From JACJYE01 sp964432875 (GTDB lineage: Bacteria; Bacteroidota; Bacteroidia; Chitinophagales; Saprospiraceae), in contig CAYSPJ010000019.1 of assembly GCA_964432875.1 (NCBI GenBank), forward strand, positions 1-55,572: a stretch of DNA of 55,572 bases, written 5' to 3'. This document shows positions 1-9,147 of this stretch, piece by piece. The position numbers and the translations under genes are program-made. Numbering within the stretch: the first letter of the stretch is position 1; each line of letters begins with the position of its first letter. The notes beneath the pieces were generated by a model, which was given only the letters and a program-made list of their open reading frames with translations, did not search any database and was not told the origin of the DNA.

Positions 1-416
1 GGCCGGTTTTTCCGCCTCGGTTCCGCTAAAACAAATAAGGCCGGTCCCGGCTGAGACTTGGCAGGAGAAACCAGGTTTCAAACCTTAACGTCCTGAAAAC
101 CCAAGATGCGGCTACTCTCCCCCGCTGGCCCCCGCTATGCGGGGGCTGGCGGGGGTGCCCGAGAGCGGGGGTGGACTCTCCTCATTACATTCGGGCGGGA
201 TAATGTCAGCAGGGTACGAATTGTTAAATACTAAACCTGATGGCTATGCCCGCCTGCCCCCCCTTTGAGCTTTACACTCCCGCTCAAGAAAATCTAATCT
301 TGTCCGCCCTGCGGCCGTCCAAGAAGATTTTCTAGAGAGCGGGATGTCGCTACGCTCTATTCCGCACTCGCTATGCTCGTACGGAACGCAAGCGTTTGAG
401 CTTTGAGCTTCACCCC
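1..416. other. Gene-free left end with palindromes
   Basis: No convincing gene is seen. The stretch holds a GC hairpin at 129-145 (CCCCCGC, loop TAT, GCGGGGG), a short palindrome AGGTTTcAAACCT, and the larger inverted repeat at 279-343. Open frames here lack any recognisable protein character. Confidence 0.6.
279..343. repeat. Imperfect inverted repeat downstream of the FG-GAP gene
   Basis: Outer arms CCCGCTC (279-285) and GAGCGGG (337-343) and inner arms AGAAAATCT (287-295) and AGATTTTCT (325-333) can fold into one interrupted hairpin. It lies 3' of the minus-strand gene ending at 417, so it could shape the mRNA end. No clear U-tract follows, so it is called a repeat rather than a terminator. 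The right arm runs into a 16-nt sequence (336-351) found again at 49204-49219. Confidence 0.6.
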
Positions 417-2024
417 TCACCTCCCCGGCACCACCAACGGCTGCACCGCCACGAGCCGCCCGCCGCTCTTGGCCCCCACCCAATACCAACCAGCAGGCAG
501 TTGATTCAAAAGCAAGGGCTGCTGGTGAGGGCCAGCGGGCAAGAGCTGCTCTGGCAAGGCGATCAGGATTTTCCCTTGCGCATCCAGCACCGCAAAGCCA
601 ATGGACATCGGTTCGGGCAGCTCGAATTGGGCGGTGGTTTGCCCCGCCGCCGGGTTGGGGAAGAGGCGCAGCGGCAGCTCCGCTGGCATCGGGCTGAAGA
701 GGGCTGAAGGCATGTCCGGCACCAGCAGGCCGTCGCGGGTGTTGCTGCCTTTGTAGGTGCTCCACAGCACGCGCTCGGGGCTGTAGGGCACGTTGAGATG
801 ATAAGCGTTGAGGAAAACCGTATCTGGCGCGGTGCCGAAGTTGAGGGTGTAAGATAGCGCCACGAGGTCCATCATCCCATCACCATTGATGTCGCCCAGG
901 GCGGCGCCGTTGAGGTAAGTCAGGCCGCGGGGGCGCAGGGGGAAGCCCTCCACTTCGGTGCCGTCGAGGTGGTAGGCGTGGATAAAGCCCGGCCCATCGC
1001 CCACGAACAGGGTGGAGCCGAAGACGATCTCGAAATCCCCGTCATCGTCAATATCCGCCACGCTGATGATGCCTTCGCAGCCGCCGACTTTGTTGATGGG
1101 GAAGCCGTCGCGCAGGTTGCCGGCGGCATCCCAGGCGAAGAGCATATCCCCGGCTTCGGNNNNNNNNNNNNNNNNNNNNNNNNNNNNNNNNNNNNNNNNN
1201 NNNNNNNNNNNNNNNNNNNNNNNNNNNNNNNNNNNNNNNNNNNNNNNNNNNNNNNNNNNGATGGGGAAGCCCGGCTTGGCCTGCCCTTCCAAGTCTAATA
1301 CGTAGCGGCTGCCAGTGGAATAAATGACGACGTCCTTCTCGCCATCACCATCCACATCGCCGATGGAAGGGGTAATGGCGGGCGTCGCTTCCAGTGGGCG
1401 CGGCCAGGCGGGGCTGTACGAGCTGCCATCGCCCCGCAGCACATGGATGCGCCCGGTGGGGGCGGTGCGTTCGGCTACGACGATTTCCAGCGCGCCATCG
1501 CCATCCAGGTCAGAGAGGGCGGGGGCGGAAAGCACCCAGTTATTGTTCAAGCTCAGGGGCCAGCCCGGCAGGTCGCTGCCGTCCAGGCGGAAAGCATACA
1601 GGCGGGGCATGACTTGCACGCCGCCGGTGGCCAGCACGATTTCCGGTTGCCCATCGCCATCGATGTCGCCTACCGAGGGCGGGTAAATCGCCACCGCCGA
1701 GAGCGTGCGCTCCCAGAGCAAGCCGTCGTGGCGGTAGGCAAAGAGCTTGTTGTTGGTGGCCCAGAGGATGTCGTCTGTCCCATCGCCATCTACATCGGCG
1801 AGGGTGACGTTGCGGAAGTTCTTGAAGCTGAGGTTGGCGGGCGTCGCTTTGGGGAAGCCGGCCAACTGCTCGAAGCTGCCCTCGCGGAATTCCAGGGCTT
1901 CGTAGCCTGCGACCGGCTGGACGGTGATCTGGTAGTCTTCGCCCACCTGGGCGGTCAGCAATTGGGCGGCGGCCGGTGTGGCGGCCAGTACCAGAGCGAG
2001 GATGGGTAAGAGTAGTCGTTTCAT
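417..2024 (-). CDS. FG-GAP/VCBS repeat protein with T9SS sorting domain
   Basis: A predicted secreted beta-propeller of 535 codons including 34 unknown residues. A signal peptide (about residues 1-20, ending AAAQ) is followed by repeated calcium-loop motifs of FG-GAP type (DVDGDGTDD, DIDGDGQPE, DLDGDGALE, DVDGDGEKD, DIDDDGDFE, DINGDGMMD). These repeats normally form an integrin-alpha-like propeller. The last 80 or so residues (LRLFPNPAAGQTT onward) match the type A sorting tail that directs proteins through T9SS to the cell surface. The ligand is unknown. A 100-N gap lies inside the propeller, so repeat number and reading-frame continuity across it are not proven. It is transcribed alone, away from odhB. 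Confidence 0.85.
   Translation of the reverse strand: MKRLLLPILALVLAATPAAAQLLTAQVGEDYQITVQPVAGYEALEFREGSFEQLAGFPKATPANLSFKNFRNVTLADVDGDGTDDILWATNNKLFAYRHDGLLWERTLSAVAIYPPSVGDIDGDGQPEIVLATGGVQVMPRLYAFRLDGSDLPGWPLSLNNNWVLSAPALSDLDGDGALEIVVAERTAPTGRIHVLRGDGSSYSPAWPRPLEATPAITPSIGDVDGDGEKDVVIYSTGSRYVLDLEGQAKPGFPIXXXXXXXXXXXXXXXXXXXXXXXXXXXXXXXXXXEAGDMLFAWDAAGNLRDGFPINKVGGCEGIISVADIDDDGDFEIVFGSTLFVGDGPGFIHAYHLDGTEVEGFPLRPRGLTYLNGAALGDINGDGMMDLVALSYTLNFGTAPDTVFLNAYHLNVPYSPERVLWSTYKGSNTRDGLLVPDMPSALFSPMPAELPLRLFPNPAAGQTTAQFELPEPMSIGFAVLDAQGKILIALPEQLLPAGPHQQPLLLNQLPAGWYWVGAKSGGRLVAVQPLVVPGR
1160..1259. other. Assembly gap of exactly 100 N
   Basis: A run of 100 N inside the FG-GAP gene. The round number suggests a placeholder of unknown true size. 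It falls among near-identical propeller repeats, where short-read assemblies commonly break. Confidence 0.95.
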
Positions 2025-2071
2025 ACAATCGGTTTTGGATTTTGGCCTCAGTTAAACCAAGGGGAAACATC

Positions 2072-2643
2072 TATACTAAACCAACTCAGGTTTTGTCGCC
2101 CGCCTTCCCGTGCTCCCCTAAAGGAAGGGGCGATTGGTTCTGCCGACCTCCGCTTGCTCTGCGGCTGGGCATCAATTTCTCCCTGATGGAATAAAAGCTG
2201 CGCTATTCCACAGGGTAAACGCAACGGCGCGACGACGCAACGGCTCTGCGCTCACTTATCCCCTCGTGGAGGGCGGGGGCTGCCGAGCGCCGCGCGCAAC
2301 GTACAACAATCAAGCACATTCGTGCCTGATTGTTGCGGCTCCAAAGCCAGCCTGCGTTGTGCCGGGACCCGTCGGAGGCCCGAATAGGGACTCCGATGGT
2401 CACATTGCGCCCGGCGCTCTCTACGCGTCTTGTTGGCGTTGCGCCGTTGCGCCGTTGCGAGAGAAAACGCTGCGTGGCAGCGCCGCGAAGCTCCAGTTTG
2501 CCGCCTCTATTGGGGGCGTTTGCTAGAACCAATCGCCCCTGCCCTAAAGGGGAAAGGCTGCCCGCAGCGACACACAGCCTGTCCCGACCGAAGGACGGGA
2601 AGCGAAGCGCCAGACGAAGTAAAACCTGAGTTGGTACGGTATA
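2072..2643. repeat. 572-bp element with long imperfect inverted arms
   Basis: The gap between the FG-GAP gene and odhB (2025-2721) has no convincing gene and is filled by one inverted structure. The outer 23-nt arms (2072-2094 and 2621-2643) differ at 3 positions and share ACCAACTCAGGTTTT. A second block, GGGGCGATTGGTTCT at 2127-2141, is perfectly inverted at 2525-2539. A third, CGCAACGGCGC at 2220-2230, is inverted at 2441-2451 and 2449-2459. The centre holds a 14-bp hairpin with one mismatch (2304-2335) and another at 2372-2396. This looks like a non-autonomous MITE-like or foldback element. No target duplication is obvious. Confidence 0.65.
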
Positions 2644-2721
2644 ATGGAAAATTCCGTGAAATCCGTGCCAACAGTGGCTAAAAAGCGCCACTCAAGCCTC
2701 TTGAAATCAGTGGCTTCACAC

Positions 2722-3984
2722 CTACAAATCCAACATCATCCCCATCGGGTCTTCCAGTAATTCCTTCACCTTCACCAGGAAGGTGACCGAAGTGCTGCCA
2801 TCGATGACGCGGTGGTCGTAGGAGAGGGCCAGGTACATCATGGGGCGGATTTTGATCTCGCCGTCCACCACCATGGGGCGCTCCTTGATGGCGTGCATGC
2901 CCAGGATGGCCGATTGCGGCTCGTTGAGGATGGGCGTGCTCATGAGCGAGCCGAAGACCCCGCCGTTGGTGATGGTAAAAGTGCCGCCCTGCATCTCCTC
3001 CAGGCTCAGGCTGCCGGTGCGGGCCTTTTCGGCCAGCGCGGCGATTTTGTATTCAATCTCAGCCAAGGAGAGGGATTCGACGTTGTGCACTGGCGGCACC
3101 ACCAGGCCGGTAGGCGTGGAGATGGCGATGGAGATATCGGCGTAGTCGTGGTAGATCAAATCTTCGCCGTCGAGCTTGGCGTTCACGTCGGGCATCTCCA
3201 TCAGCACCTTGGCACAGGCCTTGGCGAAGAGGGACATGAAGCCCAGCTTGATGCCGTACTTCTTTACGAAGCGGTCTTGGTACTTTTTACGCAGGTTCAT
3301 CACCTCGGTCAGGTCCACCTCGTTGAAGGTGGTGAGCATGGCCGTTTCGTTTTTGGCGCTCACCAGGCGTTTAGCGATGGTGCGGCGCATGCGGCTCATC
3401 TTCTTGCTGCTGGTAGAGCGGCTAAAATTGGCAGCGGGCGCCGCTGGCTTGGGCGCTGGTTTTTCTGCTTTGGGTTCCGCCGTCGGGGCAGGCTTGGGCG
3501 CCGGGGCGGTTTTCTGAGCTTCTGCAGCTTTGAGGGCATCTTCCTTGGTGATGCGGCCCTCGCGGCCGGTAGCAGCTATCTCTTCGGCCTTCAGCCCGCT
3601 TTCTTTGATGATTTTGGCAGCGGCAGGGGAGGGATGGCCGGCAGCGTAGCTTTCCGCCTTGGCTTCTGCGGGCGCGGGCGTTTTCGTTTCCGCTTGGGCA
3701 TCCGCTTTCGGCGCCGGTTTGTCGTTGTCTGTGCTTTCTTTTACGGCACTCGTATCGATACGTGCCACTAGCGCGCCAATCTCCAGGTCGTCACCTTCGG
3801 CAGCGACGTGGACTAGCCGGCCAGCCGCTTCGGCCGGAAACTCCAGCGTGGCTTTATCCGATTCAAATTCGCAGATGGGGTCGTCTAATTCGACGTAATC
3901 GCCATCTTTTTTCAACCATTGAGAGAGGGTCACTTCCGTGATGGATTCGCCGATAGGCGGGACTTTCATTTCTACTAAGCTCAT
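2722..3984 (-). CDS. odhB: 2-oxoglutarate dehydrogenase E2, dihydrolipoyl succinyltransferase
   Basis: The core E2 subunit of the 2-oxoglutarate dehydrogenase complex (TCA cycle), transferring succinyl groups from lipoamide to CoA in the cytoplasm. At 420 residues it has the family's usual length. The N-terminal lipoyl domain (1-78) carries ESDKAT with lipoylated Lys44. An Ala/Pro/Lys-rich hinge, a peripheral-subunit-binding domain (about 117-152) and a second Pro/Ala hinge precede the catalytic domain, which ends with DHRVIDG (His391, Asp395). The opening VPPIGESITEVTLSQWLKK is typical of succinyl-type rather than pyruvate-type E2. The E1 gene (odhA) is not adjacent. The upstream neighbour is a lipoprotein gene about 170 bp away. 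Confidence 0.93.
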   Translation of the reverse strand: MSLVEMKVPPIGESITEVTLSQWLKKDGDYVELDDPICEFESDKATLEFPAEAAGRLVHVAAEGDDLEIGALVARIDTSAVKESTDNDKPAPKADAQAETKTPAPAEAKAESYAAGHPSPAAAKIIKESGLKAEEIAATGREGRITKEDALKAAEAQKTAPAPKPAPTAEPKAEKPAPKPAAPAANFSRSTSSKKMSRMRRTIAKRLVSAKNETAMLTTFNEVDLTEVMNLRKKYQDRFVKKYGIKLGFMSLFAKACAKVLMEMPDVNAKLDGEDLIYHDYADISIAISTPTGLVVPPVHNVESLSLAEIEYKIAALAEKARTGSLSLEEMQGGTFTITNGGVFGSLMSTPILNEPQSAILGMHAIKERPMVVDGEIKIRPMMYLALSYDHRVIDGSTSVTFLVKVKELLEDPMGMMLDL

Positions 3985-4158
3985 ATACAGCGTGGGCTAT
4001 TGGGTTTGGATATTGAAATTTACTGCAATATTGCGGGAATTGAGGCAATTATGCAAGGAATCAAGCATCTTTTGTGGATTGTTGAATGGTTGAGCGCTGG
4101 AATCGGAGAACGGCCGGCTGTACTTTGCCCAAAACTCAAGGCTCATCAATCATATCGT

Positions 4159-5097
4159 TTAAGGCAAATAACTAAAGCGATGGATGATCCCTTGTTCTCC
4201 CCGGCCTTCATTGGAGATGTACAAATTGCCTTGCTGATCAAAGCACAAGCCCTCTGGCTGAGGGTGCATCTTCTTGCTCAGCTTTTCAATATGGAGGATT
4301 TTCCCTTGATCATTAAGCACGATCAGCATCTTGCCGACCGAGGAGGTGATATAAATATTGCCCGTCAGCGGGTGGATGGCGATGGCCGAAGGGCTGAAGC
4401 CGATCTCGTCTTCAGCGTCGAAAAACTCCACCAGCTTATCCAGTTTGCGTATTTCGGGGCTATCGGTCAAATATTGGTTTACGGCATCAAGGCTGATGAG
4501 GATGACCGGCGCTTCCGACAAGGTTTTGCTATCGAGGTCGAAGGCATAGACTCCTTTCATGCCCTGATAGGCCTCTCCTTCGCCCGCCGCGCCTTTGCAG
4601 GCCAGCAGCAGGCGGCGGTTGGCGCGGTCGTAAGCCAGGCCCTCCACATCGTTTTCGCGATCAATAGCTAGCTTATACCGCTCTACGGATTGATCTGGCT
4701 CACCCCCGCGCACGATTTCGTAGAGCGTGCCGTTGCTGCGGGCTACATAAACAGTATCGCCGACCATCTCCACGCCCTCGTAATCGCCATCTTTCCAAAA
4801 TTCAAATTGCTTGGCGATTTCACCCGACTGGCGGTCAATGTAAAACACCAGGCCGTTCTCGTCTTGTATGGCTACCAGGTGCTGCTCGTCTTGGGTAATG
4901 GCCAGGCCGGATATTTCTTCGAGGATGAGAGGCATTTTGAAGGTTTCAGCAGGGGTGCGCAGGTCATAAAGAAAGCGGTAGCTTTCTTCGACGGTGATGC
5001 TGCGGGCGTCGTCCGCAGGTGGAGCGGGGCAGCCCGCCAAACCGGCCAAGCTGATGGCCAGAAACAAGTATAAGTGCATAGGCGATGATTTCATCAT
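4159..5097 (-). CDS. SdiA-regulated-type beta-propeller lipoprotein
   Basis: A 312-residue predicted lipoprotein. A signal peptide ends in the lipobox LAGC (Cys about residue 22). The rest resembles the SdiA-regulated (YjiK-like) propeller family: EISGLAIT, VAIQDENG, DYEGVEMVGDTVYVARSNG, ENDVEGLAYD, and a late PSAIAIHP ... GKMLIVLNDQG ... QPEGLCFDQQGNLYISNEG series. Members are surface or periplasmic propellers of poorly defined function, some compared with phytase-like enzymes. No catalytic residues can be assigned. It lies between odhB and parC on the same strand with wide gaps on both sides, so it is probably its own unit. Confidence 0.8.
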   Translation of the reverse strand: MMKSSPMHLYLFLAISLAGLAGCPAPPADDARSITVEESYRFLYDLRTPAETFKMPLILEEISGLAITQDEQHLVAIQDENGLVFYIDRQSGEIAKQFEFWKDGDYEGVEMVGDTVYVARSNGTLYEIVRGGEPDQSVERYKLAIDRENDVEGLAYDRANRRLLLACKGAAGEGEAYQGMKGVYAFDLDSKTLSEAPVILISLDAVNQYLTDSPEIRKLDKLVEFFDAEDEIGFSPSAIAIHPLTGNIYITSSVGKMLIVLNDQGKILHIEKLSKKMHPQPEGLCFDQQGNLYISNEGRGEQGIIHRFSYLP

Positions 5098-5373
5098 TTT
5101 ACTTATGGGAAAGAGGTTAGCCGCTTACGCAGTTGGTAAAAAAGCTTACGCAACAGGCTTGATACGCCGGAGCAGCGTGAGGGGAGAAGACTCGTTTTTC
5201 GCCCGCGGTGTTTCCATTGGGTCAAGCATAATATAGAACGGCGGCAGAGTATAAAGGGTTCGCTGGGCTGCTGACGCGTGCCCAGAACAGTCCTTCCTGG
5301 TCAGGATCGGGCATTGCCAGCGGGATGCCTGGAGCAGTAGGGGATGGCTTGCCAGCCCGTAAAAAACGAGGCG

Positions 5374-8013
5374 CTAAAACAACTTTGTCTGCCCATTATC
5401 CTCGATATCAAACTCGATGCTATCACCGGGATGGAAAGTCTTAGGGGGGGCATCGCCGTCATCCCCGTCATCGCCTTCCTGTGGTTCCGCTGGTGCTGCG
5501 CCTGGCTCTTCGGTTACTGGCTTCATGCTCATCAGCTTTTGGTCGCTGAGCTTATTGCCGATGGCTTTCCAGCCTTTCACATCGACAAATTCTGCCAGGT
5601 TGATGCGGCCGTCCACCTTTTTGGAGTTGACCTTGAGGGCGTATTCCACCACTGGCTCGTCATCGAGGGAAGCGAAGAGCAGTTTGGTCTTTTTGTTTTC
5701 GGTGAGGAAGGGGAAGCGCTGGTTGAGCGTGCTGGTTTCGATGCGGAAGCGCTTGACCATAGTCCAGCCCCGCTCGCCTTCGAAATAGGCAGCGCTGACG
5801 ACAGCATCGGGGTCGAATTTGCCGATGTGCAACAACTCCTGCGGCTCGATGCGCTTGTTTAGGTCCATATCCGCAATTTCATACGAGCCGTCCCTGTAGA
5901 TAATCAGGAGCGTATCACCCGTATCGAATTCGCCGAGCAGCTTGCCGCGGGCATCGGTATTGAGCTTGCCGCTGACCTCATCCATCCATATTTTCAGAGC
6001 CCCCAGGGTGGACTTGCCCGCCTCTTTCAGCATGACTTTGCGGATGGGGTATTTTGAGAGCAAGTTGCCTTTGGCCGCCCGGCCTTTGATTTCAAGCTCG
6101 CCAAAGTTGAAATCGTACATTTTAATGCGGGCGCGGCTGCCTTGGGTGAGTTGTACGGTGATGACCTCCGCCTCGCCATTGGGGTTGGCGCTGAAGTAGA
6201 GCACTTTGGAATCCCCTTCGCCGGTGCCCAAATCGTACTCGCGATCGCGGGTGATGGCCTGCACGTGGAAGCGCTTGACGAAGCTGCGGCCGCTCTTCAA
6301 ATCGGCATAAGCCATGTTGTACGTGGTACGATCATCGCCTTTTTTCCAGACATCCACATGGATGATGTCCTTTCCGACAAACACCTTATCGGCAATGCGC
6401 ATGACCTGGAATTTGCCGTCGCGGCGGAAGACGATGATGTCGTCAATATCGGAACAGTCACAGACGAATTCGTCTTTCTTCAGGCTGGTGCCAATGAATC
6501 CTTCCGCGCGATTGACGTAAAGCTTGGCATTATTGGCAACCACTTCGGTGGCCTGGATGGTATCAAAAGTAGTGATTTTAGTGCGGCGCTCCTTGCCTTT
6601 GCCGTATTTCTGGAGCAGCTCATCAAAGTAGGCGATGGCATATTCCACCAGGTTATCGAGGTGGTGTTGCACCGTGTTGAGGTCTTCATTGAGCTTGGCG
6701 ATCTGCTCGTCAGCCTTGAAGGTATTGTATTTGGAAATGCGCTTGATCCTGATTTCCGTCAAGCGCACCAAGTCCTCTTCTGTGATATCGCGCAGTAGGG
6801 GCAGGCGCTGGTCGCCTTTTTGAGTTTGTTCGCCGGGTACGCGCACGTACTTGCGCAAGCCAGTATCAATGGCTACCAACACGGCTTCCCAGGTTTCGCA
6901 CTCTTCGATATCCCGGTAGATGCGCTTCTCGATGAAGATTTTTTCAAGGCTGGCAAAGTGCAGTTTTTCCAACAGCTCGTGCTTGAGTATCTCCAGCTCC
7001 AGCCGCAGTAAATCTTTGGTGTTTTCGGTACAGATGCGGAGTATCTCTTCTACGGTGAGGAAGTGGGGTTTATCCTCGATGATGATGCAGGCGTTGGGGG
7101 AGAGCGGGATTTCGCACTGGGTGAAAGCGTAGAGGGCGTCAATGGTGAGGTCGGGCGAGACCCCAGGCGCCAATTCTACCATAATCTCCAAATCCTTGGC
7201 CGTATTGTCAGATACTTTTTTTACTTTGATTTTACCCTTTTCAGCAGCTTTCAGGATGCTGTCGATCATGCTGCCGGTAGTGACGCCGTAGGGCAGTTCC
7301 CGGATGGCCAGCAAGCTCTTGTCCACCTTTTCGATGCGGGCGCGGATTTTGACGCGGCCCCCGCGCTTGCCGCCGTTGTAATCAGTGACGTCAATCATGC
7401 CTCCGGTCTGGAAGTCCGGGTAGATATTGACGGGCTTGCCCTGCAATATTTTAATGGAGGCCTTGATGAGTTCGATGAAATTATGGGGCAGGATTTTAGT
7501 GGAAAGCCCCACAGCGATGCCGTCGGCCCCCTGGGCAAGCAGCAAGGGGAACTTCATGGGCAGGTTGATCGGCTCGCGCTTGCGGCCATCGTAGCTGAGC
7601 TGCCAGCGGGTGGTCTGGGGGTTAAACGCGACATCAAGCGCGAATTTGGTCAAGCGAGCTTCGATGTATCGGGAAGCGGCGGCGTTGTCGCCAGTGCGCA
7701 CATCGCCCCAGTTGCCCTGAGGGTCGATGAGCAGTTCTTTTTGGCCAAGGTTGACCAGGGCGTCGCCGATAGCTGCGTCGCCATGGGGGTGGTACTGCAT
7801 GGTCTGGCCGATGATGTTGGCCACTTTATGGTAACGCCCGTCGTGCATCTCCCGCATGGCGTGCAGGATGCGCCGCTGCACGGGCTTGAGCCCATCTTCT
7901 ACGGCAGGTACTGCCCGCTCCAAGATGACATAAGAGGCGTAATCCAGGAAGTAATCCTGATACATCCCCCCCAGGGTGATGATTTTTTCTCCGTTGTTCT
8001 GCTGGCTGTCCAC
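5374..8013 (-). CDS. parC: DNA topoisomerase IV subunit A (ParC/GyrA family)
   Basis: The DNA-cleaving subunit of a type IIA topoisomerase, needed for decatenation. 879 residues. The N-terminal winged-helix/tower domain opens with GGMYQDYFLDYASYVI and contains HPHGDAAIGD (75-84, the quinolone-determining loop) and AASRYIEAR with catalytic Tyr116. The C-terminal half is the beta-pinwheel DNA-wrapping domain. It lacks an obvious GyrA-box QRRGGKG, which favours ParC over GyrA. The last 50 or so residues are an acidic, low-complexity tail. parE is not adjacent. A TAnnTTTG-type -7 element lies about 57 bp before the start codon. Confidence 0.88.
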   Translation of the reverse strand: MDSQQNNGEKIITLGGMYQDYFLDYASYVILERAVPAVEDGLKPVQRRILHAMREMHDGRYHKVANIIGQTMQYHPHGDAAIGDALVNLGQKELLIDPQGNWGDVRTGDNAAASRYIEARLTKFALDVAFNPQTTRWQLSYDGRKREPINLPMKFPLLLAQGADGIAVGLSTKILPHNFIELIKASIKILQGKPVNIYPDFQTGGMIDVTDYNGGKRGGRVKIRARIEKVDKSLLAIRELPYGVTTGSMIDSILKAAEKGKIKVKKVSDNTAKDLEIMVELAPGVSPDLTIDALYAFTQCEIPLSPNACIIIEDKPHFLTVEEILRICTENTKDLLRLELEILKHELLEKLHFASLEKIFIEKRIYRDIEECETWEAVLVAIDTGLRKYVRVPGEQTQKGDQRLPLLRDITEEDLVRLTEIRIKRISKYNTFKADEQIAKLNEDLNTVQHHLDNLVEYAIAYFDELLQKYGKGKERRTKITTFDTIQATEVVANNAKLYVNRAEGFIGTSLKKDEFVCDCSDIDDIIVFRRDGKFQVMRIADKVFVGKDIIHVDVWKKGDDRTTYNMAYADLKSGRSFVKRFHVQAITRDREYDLGTGEGDSKVLYFSANPNGEAEVITVQLTQGSRARIKMYDFNFGELEIKGRAAKGNLLSKYPIRKVMLKEAGKSTLGALKIWMDEVSGKLNTDARGKLLGEFDTGDTLLIIYRDGSYEIADMDLNKRIEPQELLHIGKFDPDAVVSAAYFEGERGWTMVKRFRIETSTLNQRFPFLTENKKTKLLFASLDDEPVVEYALKVNSKKVDGRINLAEFVDVKGWKAIGNKLSDQKLMSMKPVTEEPGAAPAEPQEGDDGDDGDAPPKTFHPGDSIEFDIEDNGQTKLF

Positions 8014-8069
8014 TGCTTACTGATTAGTCGTTGGTTAAGCTGAAGGTTAGCATATCGCCTTAAAAACGG

Positions 8070-8077
8070 CAAAGATA
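8070..8077 (-). promoter_or_regulatory. Putative -7 element for parC
   Basis: On the minus strand this reads TATCTTTG, an exact match to the Bacteroidota -7 consensus TAnnTTTG. No TTTG lies at the usual spacing upstream, so only the -7 half is supported. Confidence 0.4.
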
Positions 8078-8121
8078 ACGCAACAGTTTGGAATATCGGC
8101 CCTTATTCCTCCTCGCAAAGC

Positions 8122-8164
8122 TAATTGCTTTTCCGCAGCAAAGCTAAGCAAGGCGGAGCAATTA
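8122..8164. repeat. Hairpin in parC/sigma intergenic region
   Basis: TAATTGCT-TTT-CCGC (8122-8136) pairs with GCGG-AGCAATTA (8153-8164), giving a 12-bp stem with a 3-nt bulge and a 16-nt loop. It has no gene-end position, so it is probably a palindromic repeat rather than a terminator. Confidence 0.45.
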
Positions 8165-8312
8165 TCCAGGTTTAAAGACATAAAATGTTTTATTTTATTT
8201 GAATTTAAAACACTTAAAACCTGTTTGGTGCTCGTTTACCTCCCTCCTGCTCAGCCTAAAACCCCTCGACTTCAGCGCAGGGAACCTGATCTCGTGCTTG
8301 GTGGCATAATCT

Positions 8313-8377
8313 GGTTTTGGGTCCTTCACAAGGCTGGCGCTAGAACGTTAAAGCTGAGATATTCGACTAAATGCACC
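8313..8377. repeat. Dispersed repeat, copy related to 34173-34238
   Basis: An ungapped comparison of GGTTTTGGGTCCTTC and following bases with the segment at 34173-34238 gives roughly 70 percent identity by eye. It shares GAACG, TTAAA/CTAAA and CTAAATG blocks in the same order. At 34 kb the segment is the right end of a MITE-like element, so this may be a solo end. Confidence 0.45.
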
Positions 8378-8577
8378 AACCTCACCTTAGGTTAATTGTG
8401 CTACGGCTGGCATCTGAACATCAATCAGCGGAGGGCTAGAAGTGCCGCTCCGCAGATAATTTTGCCCTTCAGGCAGCATTTCAATTTTGCTCATCGTTGT
8501 CACTTTGCGGTTAAAAAGAAGCAATGAGTTGGAAATATTGGGCAATAGGCCTAAATTGCACCAACTATCGCACATAC

Positions 8578-9147
8578 ATGGATATCGCTCTGCCTTTAGG
8601 CTATGATGAGAGAGGCTTGATACAAGCCTGCGCCCGGCAAGAACGCTGGGCTCAGAAACTGCTGTATGAAGAGTACTATGGCAAGATGATGGCGATATGT
8701 ATGCGCTATGCTACCGACGAGCATGAAGCGCTGGATATGCTGCATGAAGGCTTTATCAAAGTTTTCAAAAATGTAGGGAAATACCAGCCAGGAACGTCAC
8801 TTTTTGCTTGGATCCGCCGTATAATGGTCAATACGGCTATCGACTACTACCGCAAAACGGTCCGGCGGCGCACGGAAGACCTCGACCAGGCATTCGACAT
8901 CAGCACCGCTGATGCCGATGCCATCAGCCAGTATACTGAAAAGGAGATACTCGAGATTATCCAAAAACTATCCCCGGCTTACCGGGCAGTTTTCAACCTA
9001 TACGTGATAGAGGGCTATTCCCACAAGGAAATTGCCGAAATGCTGGAAATAACGGAGAGCACTTCCCGGTCTAACCTGGTGAAGGCGCGCACAAAGCTAC
9101 AGGAATTACTGAATATGAGACTATATGGGCATGGAGAAGAAGGATAA
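8578..9147 (+). CDS. ECF-type RNA polymerase sigma factor
   Basis: An alternative sigma factor directing RNA polymerase to a dedicated promoter set. Region 2 includes YGKMMAICMRYATDEHEALDMLHEGFIKVFKNVGKY and the -10-binding helix with WIRRIMVNTAIDYYRK. Region 4 ends with GYSHKEIAEMLEITESTSRSNLVKARTKL, the helix-turn-helix for the -35/-33 element. I chose ATG 8578 (about 189 residues) because conserved sequence starts there. An in-frame ATG at 8524 adds 18 residues of no recognisable character. The 3' end overlaps the next gene by 23 bp, strongly suggesting translational coupling and a functional pair. Confidence 0.87.
   Translation: MDIALPLGYDERGLIQACARQERWAQKLLYEEYYGKMMAICMRYATDEHEALDMLHEGFIKVFKNVGKYQPGTSLFAWIRRIMVNTAIDYYRKTVRRRTEDLDQAFDISTADADAISQYTEKEILEIIQKLSPAYRAVFNLYVIEGYSHKEIAEMLEITESTSRSNLVKARTKLQELLNMRLYGHGEEG

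Larger units (their letters stand above)
8014..8577. other. Divergent intergenic region between parC and ECF sigma gene
   Basis: No convincing gene is seen in this 564-bp gap. It contains the parC -7 element (8070-8077), a hairpin (8122-8164), an AT-rich stretch (8175-8220), and a sequence (8313-8377) related to one at 34173-34238. Codons from 8524 are open in the sigma-factor frame, but the conserved protein begins at 8578. Confidence 0.6.

Noticed and set aside
244..765. Long open frames opposite or beside the FG-GAP and odhB genes
   Set aside because: They lie in high-GC sequence antisense to real genes, with Arg/Ala/Pro-rich low-complexity translations typical of shadow frames.
2134..2691. 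Frames of 83-162 codons in the 2.1-2.7 kb gap
   Set aside because: They coincide with the inverted-repeat element, read through both arms and show no protein-family features.
5222..5314. 30-codon minus-strand frame after parC reading MPDPDQEGLFWARVSSPANP and ending AAVLYYA
   Set aside because: Protein-like by eye, but too short, with no recognised family and no initiation signal. The 276-bp gap 5098-5373 was otherwise judged empty.
5374..8013. Quinolone-resistance change in the ParC HPHGD loop
   Set aside because: Ala at the Ser-equivalent position appears usual for Bacteroidota ParC, so it is not evidence of selection.
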